Shown piece by piece: positions 7,536 through 15,736 of a stretch of DNA of 21,824 bases. The stretch lies in NCBI GenBank assembly GCA_014376575.1, contig JACMRF010000091.1:1-21824 (forward strand). The letters are read 5' to 3'. The DNA comes from Undibacterium sp. (GTDB lineage Bacteria > Pseudomonadota > Gammaproteobacteria > Burkholderiales > Burkholderiaceae). The position numbers and the translations under genes were made by a program. The stretch's first letter is position 1. Every line of letters starts with the position of its first letter. Below the pieces are notes generated by a model. That model did not search any database. It was not told where the DNA came from and saw only the letters and a list, made by a program, of their open reading frames with translations.

Positions 7536-9527
7536 TTATATGTCTGCTTCGACTTCATTGCCGTGTTCTTCCAGCCAGGCGCGTCTGGCAGCCGCTTCGC
7601 CTTTGCCCATCAGCATATTGAAGCGCTCCTCGGAGAATTCCAAATCGTATTCGCCCAGCGCCACTGGCAATAAGCGACGCGTATCCGGATTCATGGTGGT
7701 TTCCCATAATTGAATCGCATTCATTTCACCTAGACCTTTGAAGCGTGAGATGGCCCAGGCACCATCCTTGATGCCGTCTTTGCGTAGCTTGTCTTCAATC
7801 GCGACTAATTCACCTTGGTCCAGTGCATAAATTTTTTGCGCCGGTTTTTTACCGCGTGCAGGTGCATCAACACGGTACAGAGGAGGGCGCGCAATACAGA
7901 TGTGACCTCGTGCAATCAGTTGCGGAAAATGTTTGAAAAAGAGTGTCAGTAACAAGACTTGAATATGCGAGCCATCGACGTCCGCATCAGAGAGGATGCA
8001 GATTTTTCCATAACGTAAATTGGAAAGATCCGGGTTGTCTTTCATGCTGTGCGGATCGACGCCAATGGCCACGGCGATGTTGTGAATCTCATTATTGGCA
8101 AACAGGCGATCGCGTTCCGATTCCCACGAATTTAGCACCTTGCCGCGTAAGGGCAGAATTGCCTGGAATTCTTTGTCGCGCCCCATTTTTGCAGAGCCGC
8201 CGGCAGAGTCGCCCTCAACGAGAAACAATTCATTGCGAGTGATGTCGCTGGATTCGCAATCGGTGAGTTTTCCTGGCAGGACAGCAACGCCGGACGATTT
8301 TCTTTTTTCGACTTTTTGCAGCGAGCGCAGACGCGATTGCGCTTGCTTAATGACGAGTTCGGCTAACTTCTTGCCGTAATCTACATGCGAATTGAGCCAT
8401 AACTCTAAGGGCGGTTTGGTGAAGCTCGACACCAGCTTGACAGCATCGCGCGAGTTCAAACGTTCTTTGATCTGGCCCTGAAATTGCGGATCCAATACCT
8501 TGGCCGAAAGCACAAAAGAGACCCGTGCAAAGACGTCTTCCGGCAACAGTTTGACGCCTTTCGGTAGCAGCGAGTGCATTTCTACAAAGCCCTTTACGGC
8601 ACCAAATAAACCTTCGCGCAAACCTGATTCATGCGTACCGCCTGCGGTGGTCGGGATTAAGTTGACGAAGGATTCGCGCACCACGGCGCCTTCTTCTGTC
8701 CAGGCCACGACCCAGGATGCGCCTTCGCCTTCGGCAAAACCATCCGTGTCACCATTGGAGAATTGTTCGCCTTCAAACAGAGGAATCAGCGGCTCCGCAT
8801 GCGATGACTGCGCCAGCGATTCTGTGAGGTAGCCACGCAAGCCTTGGTCGTATTGCCAAGTCTGGCTGTCGCCAGTTTTTGCCATGGTCAGGGTGACTTT
8901 AACGCCAGGCAGCAAGACTGCCTTGGAGCGCAATAAGCGCTGCAGTTCTACATGTGAAATATTGGGTGAATCAAAATATTTTGGATCTGGCCAGATGGTG
9001 ACGCGCGTGCCATTTTTTTTGTCGCCGCGGGTTTGTGGCACGCTGCTCAATGGCTCAATCACATCGCCGTCACCAAAGGTGAGCTTGTGTATTCCGGCTT
9101 CACGCCAGACGGTAATTTCCAGACGCTTGGAAAGCGCATTGGTGACAGAGACGCCGACCCCATGCAAACCACCAGAAAATGCATAAGCGCCGCCAGATCC
9201 TTTGTCAAACTTGCCGCCCGCATGCAAGCGGGTGAAGACGATTTCTACCGTGGGCACTTGTTCTTCTGGATGTAAGCCTACCGGAATGCCGCGACCATCA
9301 TCTTCCACCGTAATGCTGCCATCGGCATTGATCGTGATTTGCATATTTTTGCAATAACCACCCAACGCTTCATCCGACGCATTGTCGATCACTTCTTGAA
9401 TGATGTGCAGCGGATTCTCAGTGCGGGTGTACATACCCGGTCTTTGTTTGACTGGCTCTAGCCCTTTGAGGACGCGGATGGATGATTCGCTATAGTCGGA
9501 TGGGAGAGATATTTTTTTAGTGGCCAT
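7536..9527 (-). CDS. parE: DNA topoisomerase IV subunit B
   Basis: A 663-residue ATPase subunit of topoisomerase IV. The N-terminal GHKL domain has KQRPGMY, HIIQEVIDNASDEA (Glu45 general base, Asn49), DDGRGIPVG and the ATP lid with SGGLHGVGVSVTNALS. The TOPRIM part has EGDSAGGSA (Glu438) and LSDADVDGSH (Asp514/516/518). PLRGKVLNSWE and SRFKGLGEMN are classic type II signatures. Length and motifs fit ParE, not the longer GyrB. The frame is open upstream to a TTG at 9581, but family proteins begin near ATKKxxxYSESSIRVLKGLEPV, so ATG 9527 is preferred. Its Shine-Dalgarno is poor. It sits upstream of parC and downstream of a VWA gene on the same strand. Confidence 0.95.
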   Translation of the reverse strand: MATKKISLPSDYSESSIRVLKGLEPVKQRPGMYTRTENPLHIIQEVIDNASDEALGGYCKNMQITINADGSITVEDDGRGIPVGLHPEEQVPTVEIVFTRLHAGGKFDKGSGGAYAFSGGLHGVGVSVTNALSKRLEITVWREAGIHKLTFGDGDVIEPLSSVPQTRGDKKNGTRVTIWPDPKYFDSPNISHVELQRLLRSKAVLLPGVKVTLTMAKTGDSQTWQYDQGLRGYLTESLAQSSHAEPLIPLFEGEQFSNGDTDGFAEGEGASWVVAWTEEGAVVRESFVNLIPTTAGGTHESGLREGLFGAVKGFVEMHSLLPKGVKLLPEDVFARVSFVLSAKVLDPQFQGQIKERLNSRDAVKLVSSFTKPPLELWLNSHVDYGKKLAELVIKQAQSRLRSLQKVEKRKSSGVAVLPGKLTDCESSDITRNELFLVEGDSAGGSAKMGRDKEFQAILPLRGKVLNSWESERDRLFANNEIHNIAVAIGVDPHSMKDNPDLSNLRYGKICILSDADVDGSHIQVLLLTLFFKHFPQLIARGHICIARPPLYRVDAPARGKKPAQKIYALDQGELVAIEDKLRKDGIKDGAWAISRFKGLGEMNAIQLWETTMNPDTRRLLPVALGEYDLEFSEERFNMLMGKGEAAARRAWLEEHGNEVEADI

Positions 9528-9664
9528 GCGGTAGGTAGGGAAAAATTTTGTAGGAATTTTATGGTTTAAGACAGCTTGCAATAGTGCTATTGGCGATAAC
9601 GGGAAAGTATCAGCCGCTTATTGTATCTGCAATTGCTGGCTTTATGTACAGTGAAATTGTGGTG

Positions 9665-9690
9665 AAATAAGCGAGCATATCGCTTTATTT
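9665..9690 (-). terminator. Possible weak terminator at the end of the VWA gene
   Basis: Read on the - strand, AAGCGA and TCGCTT form a 6-bp stem around TATGC, extendable by A/T pairs with one bulge (AAATAAGCGA facing TCGCTTTATTT). The following ATTTC is only modestly T-rich. The stem overlaps the stop codon of the VWA gene (9685-9687). It may separate that gene from parE. Confidence 0.35.
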
Positions 9691-10854
9691 ACTTAACAGG
9701 CGCATGCCACGTTCCAAACCTTCTATCGTTACGGGAAACATGCGGTTATTCATGATCTGCCTGATCACCGAAACGGATTGACGATATTGCCATAGGCCTT
9801 CTGGTTCTGGATTGAGCCATATAAATTTAGGAAAGCTAGACGTAAAGCGCTGCAGCCATGTGACACCCGCTTCTTCGTTGTTGTATTCGACCGATCCGCC
9901 GGGTTGTAGAATTTCGTATGGGCTCATCGTTGCATCGCCGACGAAAATCACTTTGGTATCGGGCGTATATTTGCGCAATACATCCCATGTCTGGAATTTT
10001 TCCGCATGGCGCCGGTGATTGTTTTTCCACAGATAGTCATAGACGCAGTTGTGAAAATAGAAAAATTCCATATTTTTGAATTCTGTTTTTGCCGCTGAAA
10101 ACAGCTCTTCCGTGCGCGCGACATGGTCGTCCATCGTGCCACCTACATCCAGCAACATGAGAACTTTAATGTTATTCTTGCGCTCGGGCTGCATTTTGAT
10201 ATCGAGGTATCCCGCATTGTTGGCAGTTGCTTTAATGGTGGCGTCCAGCGCCAGTTCGTCTTCTGCGCCAAACCGCGCAAATTTACGCAAGCGTCTTAAC
10301 GCGACCTTGATATTGCGAGTACCCAATTCTCTTTCAGTGTCATAGTCGCGATAAGCGCGCGCTTCCCAGACTTTTACCGCAGATCGACTGCCACCTTTGC
10401 CTCCTATGCGTATGCCTTCAGGATTTTGCCCGCCGTTGCCAAACGCAGAGGTGCCGCCGGTTCCTATCCATTTGCTACCACCTTCGTGACGCTCTTTTTG
10501 TTCTTTAAACAGCTCTTGCAACCTATCCATCAATTTGTCGTAACCAAATTTTTCTATGGCGGCTTTTTGCTCGTCAGTCAATTCGCGTTCCATGCGTTTG
10601 CTCAGCCAATCGAGCGGAATTTCAGGGTGCTTTTCAAAGATCACGTCTACGCCTTTGAAATACAAGCCAAAAGCTTGATCGAATTTATCGTAATGCGCTT
10701 CGTCCTTGACCATGATGATGCGCGATAGAAAATAAAAATCATCCATCGACATGTCGATCAGACCTTTTTCCATTGCTTCAAGCAGGCTTAAAAACTCCTT
10801 GATCGAAACGGGGATTTTTGCGTCTTTTAAGGTGAAGAAAAAATCAATCAGCAC
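9685..10854 (-). CDS. VWA domain protein, CoxE-like
   Basis: A 389-residue protein without signal peptide or membrane segment. The N-terminal ~120 residues (FFFTLKDAKIPVSIKEFLSL, then DFYFLSRIIMVKDE) are typical of conserved CoxE-like VWA proteins. A Gly-rich linker follows at ~124-157. The VWA fold follows, with VLMLLDVGGTMDDH at 232-244, i.e. a DxGxT metal-site variant of the usual DxSxS. The closing residues are FIWLNPEPEGLWQY and FPVTIEGLERGMRLL. Such proteins usually pair with a MoxR-type AAA+ ATPase encoded next door and are thought to help assemble or insert metals into partner proteins. No MoxR gene is adjacent here: the upstream neighbour is an acetyltransferase, 49 bp away. The substrate is unknown. 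Confidence 0.85.
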   Translation of the reverse strand: MLIDFFFTLKDAKIPVSIKEFLSLLEAMEKGLIDMSMDDFYFLSRIIMVKDEAHYDKFDQAFGLYFKGVDVIFEKHPEIPLDWLSKRMERELTDEQKAAIEKFGYDKLMDRLQELFKEQKERHEGGSKWIGTGGTSAFGNGGQNPEGIRIGGKGGSRSAVKVWEARAYRDYDTERELGTRNIKVALRRLRKFARFGAEDELALDATIKATANNAGYLDIKMQPERKNNIKVLMLLDVGGTMDDHVARTEELFSAAKTEFKNMEFFYFHNCVYDYLWKNNHRRHAEKFQTWDVLRKYTPDTKVIFVGDATMSPYEILQPGGSVEYNNEEAGVTWLQRFTSSFPKFIWLNPEPEGLWQYRQSVSVIRQIMNNRMFPVTIEGLERGMRLLSK

Positions 10855-10903
10855 AGTAATTTCCAGAATTAAGAGGTAAATAGTACAAATTAGTACGAAA
10901 AAT

Positions 10904-11494
10904 TCAACGTGGTTTGCTCAGAATGTATTGCAAATTCTTTTTGACGCCCAGCCATTCATGATGAAGGATGCTATAAACAACGGTATCGCGTACGCGCCCG
11001 TCTGGCAGGATCATGTGGTTGCGCAAGACACCATCGCGCTTGGCACCAAGACGCTCGATCGCCGCTTGTGATGTGCGATTAAACCAGTCAGTGCGAAATT
11101 CTACCGCGTTGCAGTTAAAAACCTCAAATGCGTGCGTCAACAGAAGTAGTTTGCATTCTGTATTGATGGCCGATCGCTGCGCGCTTTGAGCGTACCAAGT
11201 ATGACCAATCTCCAGGCGTTTATTGTGATGGTCAATATTACAGTAACGCGTTGCCCCTACTATTTTTCCATTATTTTTGTTTCTTACAACGAAGGGAATG
11301 GCTTTCTGCTGATCTTGCAACTCTAGCGCGAGGCCCAGCCATTGCTGGGTCTGCTCATGAGTTGGTACAGAAGTGAAAAACAATTTCCACAACTCTCCAT
11401 CAGCTGCCGCAGCCTGAATATCGAGCAGGTTATCTTGTTTTAAAGGCTCCAGTTGGGCGAATTGGCCTTGAAGTGTCAAAGGTAAACATTGCAT
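10904..11494 (-). CDS. GNAT family N-acetyltransferase (RimJ/RimL-like)
   Basis: A 196-residue protein with the GNAT fold. The first strand and helix are LTLQGQFAQLEPLKQDNLLD; the central strands include IPFVVRNKNNGKIVGATRY; the cofactor-binding region is IGHTWYAQSAQRSAINTECK. The rest is LLLTHAFEVFNCNAVEFRTD and NRTSQAAIERLGAKRDGVLR. This matches the Acetyltransf_3 group, which transfers acetyl from acetyl-CoA to amines, including protein N-termini and small molecules. The substrate cannot be told from sequence. A GGAG lies 7 nt before the ATG. It is the first gene of the leftward run; the VWA gene follows after 49 bp, so they may be co-transcribed. Confidence 0.85.
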   Translation of the reverse strand: MQCLPLTLQGQFAQLEPLKQDNLLDIQAAAADGELWKLFFTSVPTHEQTQQWLGLALELQDQQKAIPFVVRNKNNGKIVGATRYCNIDHHNKRLEIGHTWYAQSAQRSAINTECKLLLLTHAFEVFNCNAVEFRTDWFNRTSQAAIERLGAKRDGVLRNHMILPDGRVRDTVVYSILHHEWLGVKKNLQYILSKPR

Positions 11495-11649
11495 GAATAT
11501 CTCCGGTAATAGCTGTATTGTAAAGGCGAAGGCTTATTTTTTGTTTTGGTAATGAACGAAAGAAAATGCCGAATTAATCTGCGCCTGATGGCTGAAAGGG
11601 GTGCGAGCCTTTAAATATTTGGCAACTTATTGCGGAAGTCCTAGGTGGC

Positions 11650-11678
11650 TTGCTAATGTAAAAAAAAGCAGCTATACT
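11650..11678 (+). promoter_or_regulatory. Sigma-70-type promoter of rpsT
   Basis: TTGCTA (11650-11655) and TATACT (11673-11678) are separated by exactly 17 bp, giving a predicted start near 11685 and a ~70-nt leader. This is the best promoter in the window. The rest of 11495-11649 holds no gene that I can see. Confidence 0.75.
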
Positions 11679-11755
11679 ACGAAGCTGTAAAAAAATTGCG
11701 CGGCGTGGGAATCTTGTGATTAAACCCGTCGCTTCGACCACGTTTAGGAAATCTC

Positions 11756-12019
11756 ATGGCAAATACCGCACAAGCACGCAAACGTGCTCGTCAAGCAGTT
11801 AAACAAAATGCACACAACTCTAGCCAGCGTTCAACTCTGCGCACAGCAATTAAAGCTGTTCGTAAAGCAATCGAAGCCGGTGATAAAGCAGCTGCTGCAG
11901 TAATCTACCAAAATTCTGTTTCAACGATTGATCGTATCGCAGATAAAAAAATTATCCACAAAAACAAAGCAGCACGTCATAAGAGTCGTTTGGCATCTGC
12001 TTTGAAAGCATTGGCTTAA
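11756..12019 (+). CDS. rpsT: 30S ribosomal protein S20
   Basis: An 87-residue, Lys/Arg/Ala-rich helical protein opening [20 protein letters not shown] and ending [19 protein letters not shown], the full-length S20 pattern. S20 binds 16S rRNA early in small-subunit assembly. The Shine-Dalgarno AGGA (11746-11749) is well placed before the ATG. It is a single-gene unit with its own promoter and terminator, flanked by genes on the opposite strand. In enterobacteria S20 represses its own translation; the ~70-nt leader leaves room for this but I see no proven site. Confidence 0.98.
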   Translation: MANTAQARKRARQAVKQNAHNSSQRSTLRTAIKAVRKAIEAGDKAAAAVIYQNSVSTIDRIADKKIIHKNKAARHKSRLASALKALA

Positions 12020-12067
12020 TAGTTGATTTTTCTCGGGTGCCACTTCGGTACTCGCGAAGTTTAAAAG

Positions 12068-12097
12068 AAACCGCAATTTTTGATTGCGGTTTTTTTT
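12068..12097 (+). terminator. Rho-independent terminator of rpsT
   Basis: AAACCGCAAT and ATTGCGGTTT form a perfect 10-bp stem with a 5-nt TTTTG loop, followed by a T run to 12097. A smaller hairpin (ACTTCG...CGAAGT, 12042-12060) lies between the rpsT stop and this terminator. Confidence 0.92.
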
Positions 12098-12136
12098 CGA
12101 CAGATTTTTTTGTTATTGAGAGCTAAAAGAGATAAA

Positions 12137-12580
12137 TTATCTTAACGGTAAGCCTTCAATCTTAATGCCTGGCTTGATACTTTTTTGTTTGAACCATCCT
12201 TGATTCATTTCTAGTGCATAGCGAACTACTTTTTTTGCGCAGTGTGAATCGGTTGTTTCTGGTTGCATATCTTCAATATTAACGATAATTCCTTCGCTAT
12301 CAATGAAAGCAACCGAGAGCGGAATTAACGTGTTTTTCATCCACATGCAAACGCCAGCGGGTGCTTGAAAGTCAAACACCATACCTTCGCTGGCTCCCAT
12401 TTTTGGGCGCATCATTAAGCCCTGCTGGCGCGCAGCGTCTGTCGCGGCTACTTCTGCTTGAATTGCATAAATGCCGATCGATAAGGGTTTGATCGGTAGT
12501 TTTGTTTGTGCATTGGCCACCAATGACTCTGTTAATAAAATAAATGCTAGGGACACAGTGCGAACGTAAATATTTTGCAT
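12137..12580 (-). CDS. DUF192 family protein, exported
   Basis: A 147-residue protein with an N-terminal signal peptide (hydrophobic VSLAFILLTESLVANA, cleavage predicted after Ala24) and one DUF192 domain. Domain signatures are ATDAARQQGLMMRPKMGASE, GMVFDFQAPAGVCMWMKNTL and PLSVAFIDSEGIIVNIEDM. The function of DUF192 is not established; the fold is a small beta-rich domain common in bacteria and archaea, often exported. The Cys-Met-Trp-Met-Lys-Asn-Thr stretch is the most conserved segment of the family. The gene lies downstream of a pseudouridine synthase on the same strand but 146 bp away, so it may have its own promoter. The ATG lacks an obvious Shine-Dalgarno. Confidence 0.88.
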   Translation of the reverse strand: MQNIYVRTVSLAFILLTESLVANAQTKLPIKPLSIGIYAIQAEVAATDAARQQGLMMRPKMGASEGMVFDFQAPAGVCMWMKNTLIPLSVAFIDSEGIIVNIEDMQPETTDSHCAKKVVRYALEMNQGWFKQKSIKPGIKIEGLPLR

Positions 12581-12726
12581 GGCGATTATTGAGTCAGTAA
12601 GTTGATACTGTTGTGGGTTTATCGTTCTTTACGCAGTGTACTACGGGTGTTAAGTTTTTAGATAACCGAGTCGCATAATGAGTTCCCCATAAATTTTGAT
12701 TTATATTTTCAATATGAGAGAACAGG

Positions 12727-13272
12727 TTACAGGCTTACTTCCATCCATTCTCCGGGTAAAAGGGGGTGTGAAGCTAGTGAGAAATTACTAATGGCGCTTC
12801 GCACAAGTCTGAGTGTTGGTAAGCCTACAGCCGCAGTCATGCGTCTTACTTGTCGATTTTTCCCTTCGGCGAGAATAATGCATAGCCAACTCGTTGGGAT
12901 TTCTTCTCGCTGCCGTATTGGCGGATTTCTTGACCATATCCAATCTGGTGCTTGAATATGTTTGACGATACACGCCAGGGTGGTGAAGTCGCCAAGGTTT
13001 AATGGTTGCGATAACTTGTTGAGTTGTTCTTGAGTTGGATATCCTTCTACCTGGACAAGATATGTTTTTGTTTGCTTATGATCAGGATGGCTGATGCGAT
13101 GCTGTAACTGTCCGTTATCGGTAAGTAACAATAGCCCCTCACTATCGGCATCAAGTCTCCCCGCTGGATACACGCCAGGGATAGTGACATAATTTGCCAG
13201 TGTAGGACGACTAATGTGTGTCGAGAATTGACACAGTACATTGTATGGTTTGTTGAGTAGAATCAATTTCAT
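12727..13272 (-). CDS. rluE: 23S rRNA pseudouridine synthase, RluE/RsuA family
   Basis: A 181-residue protein that converts uridine to pseudouridine in rRNA. It has LILLNKPYNVLCQFS, the catalytic motif PAGRLDADSEGLLLLTDNG with nucleophile Asp41, the KTYLVQVEG strand, and the late motif LAEGKNRQVRRMTAAVGLPT. It lacks an N-terminal S4 domain, which fits the short RluE type (U2457 in E. coli 23S rRNA) rather than RsuA or RluB. The paralogue assignment is inferred from length and domain content. The motif reads DADS where many relatives have DxxT, a conservative change. The gene starts divergently from icd with 188 bp between them; no clear Shine-Dalgarno is visible. Confidence 0.85.
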   Translation of the reverse strand: MKLILLNKPYNVLCQFSTHISRPTLANYVTIPGVYPAGRLDADSEGLLLLTDNGQLQHRISHPDHKQTKTYLVQVEGYPTQEQLNKLSQPLNLGDFTTLACIVKHIQAPDWIWSRNPPIRQREEIPTSWLCIILAEGKNRQVRRMTAAVGLPTLRLVRSAISNFSLASHPLLPGEWMEVSL

Positions 13273-13460
13273 TGGTAAATGTCGTTACGATTGCAAGAGA
13301 TGCTAGTGTCGCAAATTTATGACATCTAGTAAAATACTAGTGCATAATGCGAAATGGTAGTCTTCTGTCTTATATAAGAGTTTATTCTAAAATGGCACAG
13401 GCAAGACATGTTATAAGAAGAGCGCAACCCGCTTGACAGCACGAATCTACGGAGAAAACG

Positions 13461-14714
13461 ATGTATCAACATATTAAAGTTCCCGCTGAAGGTAAAAAAA
13501 TTACCGTCAACTCTGATTACTCACTGAATGTTCCAGATAATCCGGTCATTCCTTATATCGAGGGTGATGGTATTGGCGTCGATATTAGCCCTGTAATGAT
13601 AAAGGTTGTTGATGCAGCGGTGGCCAAAGCATACAGTGGCAAGCGTAAAATTAGTTGGATGGAAATCTATGCAGGTGAGAAATCGACTAAAGTCTATGGC
13701 CCAGATGTTTGGTTGCCTGAAGAAACTTTGCGTGTTTTGAAAGACTATGTTGTGTCTATCAAAGGTCCATTGACGACGCCAGTTGGCGGCGGCATTCGCT
13801 CATTGAATGTGGCTTTACGTCAAGAGTTAGACTTATATGTTTGCCTGCGCCCCGTGCGCTATTTTAAAGGCGTGCCTTCGCCAGTTCGCGAGCCACATAA
13901 AACCGATATGGTGATCTTTCGCGAGAATTCCGAGGACATCTATGCTGGTATCGAGTTCGCCCAAGGTTCTGAGCAGGTGAAGAAACTGATCGAATTTTTG
14001 AAAACAGAACTAGGCGTTACAAAAATTCGTTTTCCTGAGACTTCTGGCATTGGTATTAAACCTGTGTCAAGTGAAGGTACGGAACGTTTGGTGCGTAAAG
14101 CAATTCAGTACGCAATTGATAACGATAAGCCTTCCGTGACTATTGTTCATAAAGGTAACATCATGAAGTACACCGAAGGCGGCTTCCGTGATTGGGCATA
14201 TGCTTTAGCTCAAAAAGAATTCGGTGCTGAGTTGATAGACGGTGGTCCATGGTGCAAATTCAAAAATCCTAAGACGGGTAAAGACATTGTTGTTAAGGAT
14301 TCGATCGCTGACGCTTTCTTGCAACAGATCTTGTTGCGTCCAGCTGAATATAGCGTTATCGCAACGTTGAACCTGAATGGGGATTATATTTCCGATGCGT
14401 TAGCGGCTCAAGTGGGCGGCATTGGAATTGCGCCAGGTGCAAATCTTTCCGATTCCATTGCAATGTTTGAGGCGACTCACGGAACAGCGCCGAAATATGC
14501 AGGTAAAGATTACGTGAATCCAGGCTCACTGATCTTATCAGCAGAAATGATGTTGCGTCACATGGGATGGTTAGAAGCGGCTGATTTGCTGATCTCTTCT
14601 ACTGAAAAAGCAATTGCAGTGAAAAAAGTGACATACGATTTCGCGCGCTTGATGGAGGGTGCTACCCAAGTTTCTTGCTCTGGATTTGGCGATGTAATGA
14701 TAGAAAATATGTAA
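13461..14714 (+). CDS. icd: NADP-dependent isocitrate dehydrogenase
   Basis: A 417-residue TCA-cycle enzyme that oxidatively decarboxylates isocitrate to 2-oxoglutarate. The substrate loop [20 protein letters not shown] contains Ser114, equivalent to the E. coli serine phosphorylated by AceK. Other motifs are [50 protein letters not shown] and [18 protein letters not shown]; the Lys-Tyr after HGTAP is the NADP-type signature. Length matches the E. coli-type homodimeric enzyme. GGAG at 13451-13454 is a good Shine-Dalgarno. It is a single-gene unit, divergent from the pseudouridine synthase. The upstream 188 bp includes a CTAGTA/TACTAG dyad (13326-13340) and a 12-bp palindrome (13368-13379) but no promoter that I can call firmly. 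Confidence 0.97.
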   Translation: MYQHIKVPAEGKKITVNSDYSLNVPDNPVIPYIEGDGIGVDISPVMIKVVDAAVAKAYSGKRKISWMEIYAGEKSTKVYGPDVWLPEETLRVLKDYVVSIKGPLTTPVGGGIRSLNVALRQELDLYVCLRPVRYFKGVPSPVREPHKTDMVIFRENSEDIYAGIEFAQGSEQVKKLIEFLKTELGVTKIRFPETSGIGIKPVSSEGTERLVRKAIQYAIDNDKPSVTIVHKGNIMKYTEGGFRDWAYALAQKEFGAELIDGGPWCKFKNPKTGKDIVVKDSIADAFLQQILLRPAEYSVIATLNLNGDYISDALAAQVGGIGIAPGANLSDSIAMFEATHGTAPKYAGKDYVNPGSLILSAEMMLRHMGWLEAADLLISSTEKAIAVKKVTYDFARLMEGATQVSCSGFGDVMIENM

Positions 14715-14738
14715 AAACGATTTGAAGAATGTATTGTC

Positions 14739-14788
14739 CTTCAAAACACAAAAAGCCGGCGTCACAGCCGGCTTTTTGTGTTTTGAAG
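14739..14788. terminator. Long perfect hairpin terminator after icd
   Basis: A 22-nt arm (14739-14760) is perfectly complementary to 14767-14788 around a 6-nt GTCACA loop. The GC-rich core GCCGGC is flanked by A-rich and T-rich parts, so it can end transcription on both strands. Confidence 0.92.
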
Positions 14789-14828
14789 ATAGCTTTATGC
14801 AAAATACTACTTTTGATCTCTATGATAA

Positions 14829-14856
14829 AAAAAGCCCCGCAACAGCGGGGCTTTTT
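14829..14856 (-). terminator. Terminator of the cold-shock gene
   Basis: AAAAAGCCCCGC (14829-14840) pairs with GCGGGGCTTTTT (14845-14856) around a 4-nt loop. Read on the - strand it is followed by a run of seven T, the usual form of an intrinsic terminator for the csp gene. It may also act as a second stop for icd transcripts. Confidence 0.9.
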
Positions 14857-14878
14857 AGAACAAAACCTGATCCTAAGA

Positions 14879-15082
14879 TTAAGGATTTTGAATGTTGGAA
14901 GCTTGCTTGCCCTTAGGGCCTTGCGTGACTTCGAACTGAACTTTTTGACCTTCTTTGAGGGTCTTGAAGCCGTTCATCTGGATTGCTGAGAAGTGAGCGA
15001 ATAAATCCTCGCCGCCATCATCCGGAGTAATAAAGCCAAAGCCTTTGGAGTCATTGAACCACTTTACGGTACCTGTTGCCAT
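14879..15082 (-). CDS. Cold-shock protein, CspA family
   Basis: A 67-residue single cold-shock domain beginning [23 protein letters not shown]1 (KGFGFI) and RNP2 (DLFAHF) are both intact; the end is [13 protein letters not shown]. Such proteins bind single-stranded RNA and DNA and act as RNA chaperones, either constitutively or after cold shock. Which paralogue it is (CspA, CspD or another) cannot be told. A monocistronic unit with its own terminator, divergent from clpS. The candidate promoter would give a ~125-nt leader, typical of csp mRNAs. The Shine-Dalgarno is weak (GAAAG ~8 nt before the ATG). Confidence 0.96.
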   Translation of the reverse strand: MATGTVKWFNDSKGFGFITPDDGGEDLFAHFSAIQMNGFKTLKEGQKVQFEVTQGPKGKQASNIQNP

Positions 15083-15213
15083 AATGCATCTTTCAAATAT
15101 AAACTAATCACACGAGCCGTAAAAGCAAGAAACCTAGCGCAACGCTACCTCTTCCCAAAACCTGCTCACTTCATATTGACATAGTTAATTACTTATCCAT
15201 CTCAATAAATGTC

Positions 15214-15242
15214 ATTCTTGGCGGAAAAAAAACTAAAGTCAA
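15214..15242 (-). promoter_or_regulatory. Candidate promoter of the cold-shock gene
   Basis: On the - strand TTGACT (15242-15237) and AAGAAT (15219-15214) are 17 bp apart, matching 5/6 and 4/6 consensus bases. The start would be near 15207, leaving ~125 nt of leader before the csp ATG. The gene-free stretch 15083-15427 otherwise holds the clpS promoter region. Confidence 0.4.
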
Positions 15243-15350
15243 GAAAATTTTCTTGTACTTGTATCATTGTTGTATTTTTACTTAATGATAAGACTTGATG
15301 TGTTGGATTTAGTCACCATCTGCGGAAAGTCTAGAAAGCGCGTAATATTT

Positions 15351-15356
15351 TATAAT
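15351..15356 (+). promoter_or_regulatory. Candidate -10 box for clpS-clpA
   Basis: A perfect TATAAT lies 72 bp before the clpS start. No good -35 hexamer is found 16-18 bp upstream (AGTCTA-like only), so this is a guess based on the -10 alone. Confidence 0.3.
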
Positions 15357-15427
15357 CGTACGATTTAAGGTTGTTTTATTCTCTTAATTATCGCCTCTCA
15401 ATTGGATCAACGTACTAGAATAGACGT

Positions 15428-15736
15428 ATGGGAAACAAGCAAGAAAACGGTACGGTAGTGGAGAAAAAGGCGCAAAAGTTAAAGGCGCCCTCCATGTACC
15501 AAGTGACGCTTCTCAATGATGATTACACGCCAATGGAATTCGTCGTTGCCATCATTCAGGAATATTTTAATAAGGATAGGGAAACCGCCATGCAAATCAT
15601 GCTCAAGGTTCACAGAGACGGAAGAGGTGTCTGTGGTGTGTATTCCAAGGATGTTGCCTTGACCAAAGTGGAGCTCGTTTCGACGCATGCCCGTAAAGCA
15701 GGACACCCCCTGCAATGTGTGATGGAGGAAGTATGA
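15428..15736 (+). CDS. clpS: ATP-dependent Clp protease adaptor ClpS
   Basis: A 102-residue adaptor that delivers N-end-rule substrates to ClpAP and blocks other substrates. After a ~20-residue flexible N-terminus, the core reads [20 protein letters not shown], with the substrate-pocket residues Asn30-Asp31-Asp32 and His62 in [10 protein letters not shown]; it ends [12 protein letters not shown]. This matches the full-length family. The stop overlaps the clpA start (ATGA at 15733-15736), so ClpS and ClpA are translationally coupled. The ATG at 15428 has no clear Shine-Dalgarno, which may keep ClpS levels low. Confidence 0.97.
   Translation: MGNKQENGTVVEKKAQKLKAPSMYQVTLLNDDYTPMEFVVAIIQEYFNKDRETAMQIMLKVHRDGRGVCGVYSKDVALTKVELVSTHARKAGHPLQCVMEEV

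Noticed and set aside
13433..13438. TTGACA as -35 for icd
   Set aside because: Only 22 bp before the ATG, so a -10 box would fall on the ribosome site and start codon.
15176..15181. TTGACA as -35 on the + strand for clpS
   Set aside because: No acceptable -10 lies 16-18 bp downstream, and it is ~250 bp from the gene.
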